This document shows, piece after piece, positions 1 to 9,000 of a stretch of DNA of 19,662 nt. This stretch comes from an uncultured Eubacteriales bacterium. GTDB taxonomy: Bacteria > Bacillota > Clostridia > Oscillospirales > Acutalibacteraceae. Made by a program: the position numbers and the translations under genes. The notes beneath the pieces were generated by a model. That model made no database searches. It was given only the letters and a program-made list of their open reading frames with translations, and was not told the DNA's origin. Numbering within the stretch: position 1 is the first letter of the stretch; each line of letters opens with the position of its first letter. The stretch covers positions 1 through 19,662 of the forward strand of contig ONFW01000027.1 in the NCBI GenBank assembly GCA_900317215.1. Reading direction: 5' to 3'.

Positions 1-3000
1 AGCTTGAGGTCTCTGTTCCGCCGAAGGAAGAGGTTGAGGAGTATGACGGCGAATTTCATGATGATGACAACCAGTTCCAGTATGAGATAATCGGGGACAA
101 TGCCGTAATAACCAACCACAGGAACTTTTCTGCTGCGATGACGGGCTATATTGAGCTTGCATACGTAACAAACAAAACCTCCTTTGAATATGAGGATATG
201 AAAATGTCAGACAGCTTCTGGTCTCGTCTTGAGCTGCTCGACAGTGATTCTCAGGTGATCCAATCCGTTGATGATACAGCGCCCCCTGTCGGGATAGACA
301 CCTTCGCATCTATGGCAAGCACATACAAAAGAACGTTGAATATCAATCATCAGCCGTATCAGAGCTGGGACAGCTCATGGGGCAGAGCACCCGACAATGC
401 GGACGATTATTACTATCTGATGTGGGAGATAAAGAGCTGGGTAAATGCCTGTACACAGCCTTATGATCTGAATATAAACGACTTTATAACACAGGGTACT
501 GCTGAGCCGATCGCCTACCGCTTTCAGGGTGAGTCAAGGTTTACATCATCTCCCACAAGAAGAAATAACAGGGATTCGGATTATTGGAGATATGACTATG
601 TTATAACAAGGCATCCGAAGTCTGTCTATCAGGATCTTGAGAGCTATACGATCACCAATAAGGAGATTATTACTCTTACCCCGGTAGACCGAAAGGACGA
701 TCCGACATCCTTTGAGTCTGCTGCGGATTTTACCTATTACAAGCCGCATTTTACTGCACCCGGAGAATATGTTTACTCGGCAAAATGGGGCAACAACAAC
801 TGGTACTATCGCTTCAATTATTATTGGGATATAGCAGACTACGGGCTTCAGGAACTAAAGGACGGCGAGGTGGATCATCTCAGCGGGAATATCAAATTCT
901 TTGTTGAGGACAGGGCATATCTCCTTTCACATACTATGGAGGAGGGCGCCGACCGTGAGGATATCGAAAGCTACGGCAAACGAAAAGTAAAGTATACAGT
1001 TACAGATGATCGGTTCTATCTTAACGACCATATTTATATAAGAGACGATCAGGCTGTAATAGACAATTCGGAAAGAGCCCTTACATGGAAGGATTTTGAT
1101 ATAGAGTATGTCAACTACTATATTTCCATGTGGGACGGATATAAGGACGATGACTACAACACTATAGTATCCGGTCCGGTGAGATATCGTGAGGACGATA
1201 TAATTTGCTTCTATGCAAAATTCAAAACAGGGGATTGGATAAAGGTCGCAGAGTATAACAAATATACAGGCGAGCCTCAGAACGTGCTGTCGGACTATGT
1301 TTCATCTCTTACAGAGAATAAGATAGTGTTTGCCAGGAATTGTGTTGCATACCGCATTGAAACAGAAAATCCTCATTTTGCAACTCATATAGACTGCTAC
1401 CCTTATCTCAGAGTGAAGAACTCGGCATATATCCTCTCGCAGAGTGAGAACGTGAACAAGATACAGCTCACGAATATCTCAAACTTCACCGTAGTGAATG
1501 ATAAGGCTCAGGTGCTTTACAACAAGGATTCTATGGCAACGGATTACATCATAGGCGTTGTCAAGGAGTCGAAAATTGAAAAGGAGGTAGCCTTTACAAC
1601 AAGCAACGCGCTCAGGAGATTTGTTACGGTAGGCTGGAGGGTCGAGATAGATGAACATTACATGACCAACGACGGAGTGGTGTATATTCCGCAGGATACA
1701 GGAGTATTCTACGACCTTCTTCCGATAGGAAATCTGCTTGACAAAAAGAGCGTTGCTGTGGGAATAGACTACGGTCAGTATTATTCAAATATCAAATATC
1801 TCAAAAGCTATGATTATGAGGTCTCGAGTATAGTCAATTATAAAAATACAGGCAGGACGCTTCTGATAGTCAGGATAAAGACGCAGTTCAAGCGTGCAAT
1901 GCTTACCTATAACACGGTATACAGCTGGGACAGCGCAATGGACTATGGAACGACTCTGCTCAATACGATAGCCTTTGAAACAGGAAACGATAAGATATCC
2001 GGCGGTCATCCCGATGACGGCGGAGACATAGGTATAGAGGACAAGGAGATAATGAGCGACCTTGACCCTGATACCGATGACAGGAAATTTATCTATGAGC
2101 AGAAGCTCCACCCGATACGCTTCCTGATATCTACCAGAACCGGTCTTGTCAAATCCGTGAATAATGCCAAGAGTACGGATTTCTCCTCAGTGACCGAGGT
2201 GGGGCAGGGCGCAGACTATGTCTATAAGCTGAGATATAACACTACTATAGTATCAAGAGCAAAGGATATGGTGCTGTACGATTCGCTTGAAAACTTCGTT
2301 TCAGACGGTCATGAAAGCGAATGGCACGGCACGCTTCAGGCGGTAGATGTCATACAGCCGACAGAGCTGGGTATAGCTCCAGTTGTGTATTATTCGGACA
2401 GAGCGCTCGATATAGAGCATTATCACGATATTGACAACGATACGATAAACGGCGAAAAAGTATGGAAAACCGAAAGCGAGTTCGGGGATATAAGCAGGGC
2501 GAAGGCTGTAGCTGTAGACCTCAGACATGATCCTGACGGAAACGACTTTGTTCTCGGGCGCAAGAGCTCTGTTGTTGTTCATCTTTATATGAAGGCGCCC
2601 GAGGAGGATACCTCAGGGAGTGTCGATCCGGTTTGCTTTAATAACATATACATAGATGATACTGTAATTGATATATTTGACGAGGAAAAGCCCCATTTTA
2701 TTCACCATGACAATACCGAGGTGCATTTCAGGGTAATGGGCAGCTTTGGCATTGAAAAGGTAGATTCAAAAAATGAAAACACCTTGATAAAGGGGATATC
2801 CTTCAATCTCAGAGGAGCAGGACAAAGCGGTGCTTCTGATTACGGAACGCCTGTCAATATCACAATGACGACAGACGCCAACGGCAGGCTCAGGTTTGAT
2901 GATATCGAAAAGGGCAGTTACATACTCAAGGAAAGCGCAGGCTCTGCTGATTATCTCAGGCTTGAAAAGGAATATGAGGTCGTTATTGAGGAAAACGGCA

Positions 3001-6000
3001 ATGTTCGTATAGACGGAATGCTTGTTCCGGAGGGAACATACTACCGTATATCTGATGAACCGAGAATTCACACGGATATTGAATTTCTGAAAAAAGACCT
3101 TGATACCTTTGAGTTTGTCGAGGGAGCAAAATTCAGACTGCAGGGAACCTCAAATTATTATCCCGATCTTGTAGACGGCTATGTTGACACAAGGATATCT
3201 GACATAGACGGAAAAGTTAGCTTTACTGATGTTGAGTGGGGTGAATACACTCTTCGTGAAATAGAGGTTCCTGAGGGATATGCTCTCAGCGGTACGGTAT
3301 ATAATGTTATTGTTGATCTCGAGGGACATTTTACTATCACCGTCAGTGAGACTGAGGGGGAAGGAGACACCGACAGTATCAAGCGTGCAAACAGCGTGTA
3401 TTCGATATATAATGAGCCTCTGCATTCCTTTACGATACAGAAGGTCAGCTCGACAACTCAGAATCCCGTTATGGCACGCTATCAGTTGACAAATCAGGCG
3501 ACACAGAGCTCGCTGATACAGACGACAGCAGCAAACGGCAGGGCTACCTTTGCTGAACTGCCCTCGGGCGAATACTGGCTGCAGGAGATCGAGGTCCTTG
3601 ACGAGGGCTATAATCTTGATGAAACGCCGTATTTCGTGCATATTGACAAGCATGGCAACGTAACTATACAGGATCACGAAATGAATGCTGCAGGAAACTT
3701 TGTCATGACCGACAGCCCGAACGGTTCTGTTACTGTTATAAAGAAATGGGACGACAATGAAACAACACAAAGCCGTCTTGAAAACGGCATCACTCCCACA
3801 ATACATCTCAGCTCGGATATCACTGAGCCGGCTGCATATTTTACCGGCTCCATTTCGAATGCAGCGCCGCGCGCAAGTGCAAACAACGTAAAGACCTTCA
3901 AGCCGTTTGGCGGTGATCTATCGGTCGTGGAAGCCAAGATAAACGACGGTACTGCCAAAAAGATGGACGACAATAGCACAGACTATTACATCTATGCATG
4001 GGACGAGACCGGCAACGGAGACATTGTTTGGTATTCAAATGCGGTCAAGGTGTATGTTCTTAGTTCGCGCTGGAGCCAATACACGCAGATCACAAGCATC
4101 GACTGCACCGGGCTCGATACCTCTCTCGCAGTGAGCATGCAGTCCTGGTTCTATAATTGCCAGTCGCTGAAAAGCCTGAACATTAAGAGCTTTGATACTT
4201 CAAATGTTATCGATATGCGCACCATGTTCTGCAACTGCTTAGTTCTCGAAAAGCTTGAACTGGGTGATAAATTCGATACCTCAAGAGTAATAAGAATGGA
4301 CTTTATGTTCTCCGGCTGCCCAAAGCTTGTCAATGCCTTTGGTGAAAACGGCAATGAAAACCGCACAGGGCTTGACGTTTCAGGCTTCAACACTGAAAAT
4401 GTTATAGGCATGTCCGGTATGTTCCAGAACTGCAGCGGACTTGAATTTATTGATGTCAGCGGCTTTGATACCTCACGCGTAATAACAATGGACTATATGT
4501 TCCAGAACTGCAGCAAGCTTAAGAATCTACTCAATGAGGACGGCACTCAAGGTCTTACGGGTCTTGATGTTTCGGGCTTTGACACCTCTGAGGTAACAAC
4601 CATGCTTTCCATGTTCCAGAGCTGTAATCAGCTTGAATTCATTGATGTTTCCGGCTTTGATACAGCACGCTGTACGAGTATGCAGAGTATGTTCAGGGGC
4701 TGCTCAAAGCTCAGAAATGTTATGGACAGCGACGGCACGCGAAGGATAAGAGGTCTTGATGTAAGAAGCTTTGATACCTCCTATGTCAACGATATGTCAG
4801 GTATGTTTTGTAGCTGTCAGAAGCTTCAGTTCATAGATATTGAAGGCTTTGACACCTCAAGGGTATGTGAAATGAACGAAATGTTCCACAACTGTCAGGA
4901 GCTTATCAACAAGGAGGCGGTTGACGGAGCGCCTGCCATAACCGGTCTTGACGTCAGCGGCTTTGACACCTCGTGTGCAACATCAATGGCTTATATGTTC
5001 TGCAAACTGTATAATGTCGAGTTTATACCCTTGGGCAACGGCTTCTCAACTGAGTGTGTCACCAGCATGGAAAGAATGTTCTCGGATTGCAGTAAGCTCA
5101 CCTTCATTGATCTCAGCGGCTTTGACACGAGCCTTGTCAGAAGCCTTACATATATGTTCAATGGCTGCGTAGCTCTGCAGAGTGATGATGAAAGACCTCT
5201 TGATTTCAGCGGCTTTAATACTGAGGCTGTTACTAATATGAATTGTATGTTCTGTAACTGTAAATCAGTCAAAAGGCTTGACGTTCAGAATTTTGACACG
5301 GCAAATGTTACAAACATGTCAAATATGTTCGATCAGTGCTATGCGCTGGAAGAGCTTGACCTCTCACGCTGGAGCTCTGACATGCTCACTGAAATGGCGG
5401 CCATGTTCCGTGAGGACCGAGTATTAAAGAGCATAACCTTTGGTCCCGGTTTTACTGTTTTGCTTGTAACGAATATGAATGAAGCCTTTTCAAACTGTTA
5501 TAAGCTTACCGGGCTTGACCTTAAATATTTCAACACGGTAACTCTTGAGCAGGCGCATTATTTATTCAGCAACTGCAGGGAAATGACAAGGCTTGATATC
5601 AGAGGGCTGAAAACACATTCCTGTGTCGATATCAGTTACATGTTTGCTGGCTGCTATGAGCTGAGTGAGCTGAACATTCCCAATGACCTGGATCTTTCAT
5701 GCTGCGGTTCTCTGACGTATGTTTTCCAGAACTGCAAAAAGCTTGAAACGCTTGACATGAAAAACTGGAAGACGGATTCCGTTTCAAATATGGCCTATGT
5801 GTTCCAGGGCTGTACTTCTTTAAAAACTGTGAGAATGGACAACATCAATACCTGCTCGGTCACGAGCATGGCATATATGTTTGCAGGCTGCACCTCCCTT
5901 GAAAGCATTGATCTCTCTTTTCTTGATCTTTCCTCGGTGCAGAATATGGAGCATATGTTCAACGGGTGTTCAGAGCTGAAAACCGTGGATATGCACGGGT

Positions 6001-9000
6001 TGAATACAGTTCAGCTCAAATCATTGGCCGCAACCTTTTACAACTGCAAAAAGCTGGAAAGCGTGGATATGAGTGGCATGGACACTCACAGGATCAAGAA
6101 CATGGGTAGTACGTTTTATTACTGTAATGCACTGACTGAGATCAGCGGTCTTAAGGATTTTGACACAGCAAATCTCACGTCCTTGGAGCAGACCTTCAGA
6201 GGTTGTCAGGCTCTTACGATACTTGATCTCAGCAGTTGGTATATTCCGAAGCTTGTTAATATGAACTTAACCTTTTGTGATTGTACCAATCTTGAGAAAA
6301 TATATGTATCGGTAAGATGGCATTTTAATAATCCGAACAGCAATTCACAAACCTTCTCCTCCTGCAGTTCTCTCGAAGGTCAGGATGGCACGACATATAA
6401 CTGGACAAGAAGCGGCTCGGACTATGCAGTGATCGATGATGCCGCAATCGGAGTATCAGGCTATTTTTCTAAGAGCGACAATTACAATGTCTACCCCACG
6501 GTCAGAGAGGCGTATTTTTCCGGGGCTAATTTCAATACGTTCTGGAACAGTATACCGTACTCTCCAAGGGTTAACGAAAAGAAATTCAAGCATTATACAG
6601 GCAGCGCCTCCTCTGTTGAGGCAATAGTAAGCTCCAACACAACGGCAAAGCGGGTCGATGACAACGACTACGACTTCAAGATCTATGCATGGTTTGACAG
6701 CAGCGATAAAACTATCTATTGGTGGTCGGATATTGAAGAGGTTTATCTTCCTTCAACTTTTGGGAGCTGGAACAGTGGCAATTATTCAAGCATTGATCTC
6801 AGCGGCATAGATTTCTCCCGAGTCAAGATCATGCGCAACATGTTTTCCGGAAACCGTCTGCTCACCTCACTTGACATGAGTGATATTGATACGTCAAATG
6901 TCAGGAGCATGGCACAAATGTTCAATGATTGCAGTAATATGACTGAGCTTAAGCTTGTCAGAGATGACGGAACTACTGCCTTCGATGTTTCCCGGGTTAT
7001 TGATATGCGGCAGATGTTTTTTGGCTGCGGAGAATTGAGGAGTCTTGATCTCAGCCTGTGGGATACGTCCTCAGTCAGTAATATGAGTGCATTATTCAGA
7101 AACTGCTATAAGCTGTCTTCTCTCAAATTAAAAAAGAATGACGGCACAGGCGGCTTTGACACCTCCTCCGCAAGGGATATGAGCTTTCTGTTAAATAGCT
7201 GCACTAACATAACGGAGCTTGATGTCAGCGACTGGGACACCTCTCATGTTTATAATATGAGCCATACCTTCTACAATATGGCAAAAGCCAGCATTAAATT
7301 GACAAGAGACGACGGCACCTCCGCCTTTGTGACGGACAACGTCTACAACTTCAGAAATCTGTTCAATACCTGCAAGGCTCTTACTTCACTGGATCTGAGG
7401 AATTTCAATACCTCAAAGGTCGTAGATATGCAGGGCGTATTCAGCACCTGCATAAATCTCACATCACTCGATGTGAGCAGCTTCGATACTTCAAACGTAG
7501 TTAATATGCAGACTATGTTTTATTCCTGCTCGGCTGTGACTGAGCTGCAGCTTGGTGATAACTTTGATACCGGCAAAGTTCTTTCTACAAGAGCCATGTT
7601 CGAGAGATGCAACGCTCTCAAGAAGATACACACAAGCTCAGACCCCGCCAGCGACCGCAATGTTGCAGCCTTCGACACATCGAGGGTCGTAGTTATGGAA
7701 AGAATGTTCGTCGACTGTAACGCTCTGGAGGAGGCTGATGTAAGCACATGGGATACCTCCCGTGTAAGGCTTATAGAGAGTATTTTCTGCAATTGCATGA
7801 AGATCAAAAAGCTTGCAGTTGAAGGCTTCGACCTGTCTCGTGTCAGCTCATTAAGAGAAATGTTTTATAACTGTGAGCTTTTTGAAGGAGTTGACGGAAT
7901 TCTTGACCTGAGCGATTGGAATATCAGCAGAGTCAATAATATGTCCTATATGTTCTGTATGGACGGCACCAGGGTCAACCGTGTGCTTAAGGAGGTAAGA
8001 TTTGCTAAGCCCGACGGCACTGCAGGCCTGGATGCCTCAAGGGTCAGATTGATGAGGTGTATGTTTAACCATTGCCAGGGTCTGAAATCTATGGATGTCT
8101 CCGATCTCAGAACTCATAATCTCGTTTCTACCAGAGAAATGTTCAGCTACTGCAGAGGACTTACAAGCATAAAACTTGCAAGGGATGACGGAACAACAAG
8201 CTTCAATACTGAGGGAGTGCTGTATTTCTGCTGGATGTTCAGGGGGTGCTCCACACTTCCGCAGCTTGATGTAAGCTCCCTCGATACCTCCCATGCCGTT
8301 ACTATGCGTAATATGTTCAATGAATGTACTAAGCTTGAGAGCGTCAGCTTCACAGACGAAAGCGGCAGCACACGGTTTGACACCTCGCAAGTCAGGTTTA
8401 TGACGGCTATTTTCAACAACTGCCGCGCATTGAAGCGCCTTGATCTGAGCTGCTTTGATACAAGCCGCACAGTCAATGCGCCGCTGTATAATGATACCGG
8501 AATGGAATACGGCGGCGACGGCGGCTGGGGCGAGGGAATGTTCAGATACTGCTGGGAGCTTGAGGAGATCGTGTTCGGAGATAAATTCACCACAGAATAC
8601 ATGGTCTCGTTTGATTATATGTTCGGAGAATGTAAAAAGCTCAAATCAGTTGACCTTCCTGCTTCTCAGTTCAAAACCGGCTTTGCATTCAGAATGGACG
8701 GAATGTTTGCTTCTTGTGAAGAGCTGGAGGAATTGAACATTTCACACTTTGACACCTCTCATATAAGATATATGCAAAGTATGTTTTCTTGCTGCCGCAA
8801 ACTTAGGCAGCTCGATCTCAGCGACTGGGATACCGGTAGGGTCGAGGATATGAACTCCATGTTCCACTTGTGCGAGTCAATGACCTCCCTGCGCTTTGTA
8901 AAGGACAGCGGAGAGAGTAAATTCGACACGATGAGAGTAAAAAACATGAAGAATATGTTCAGAGAGATGAAGAACTATGATGATGTATTTGATCTGAGTG

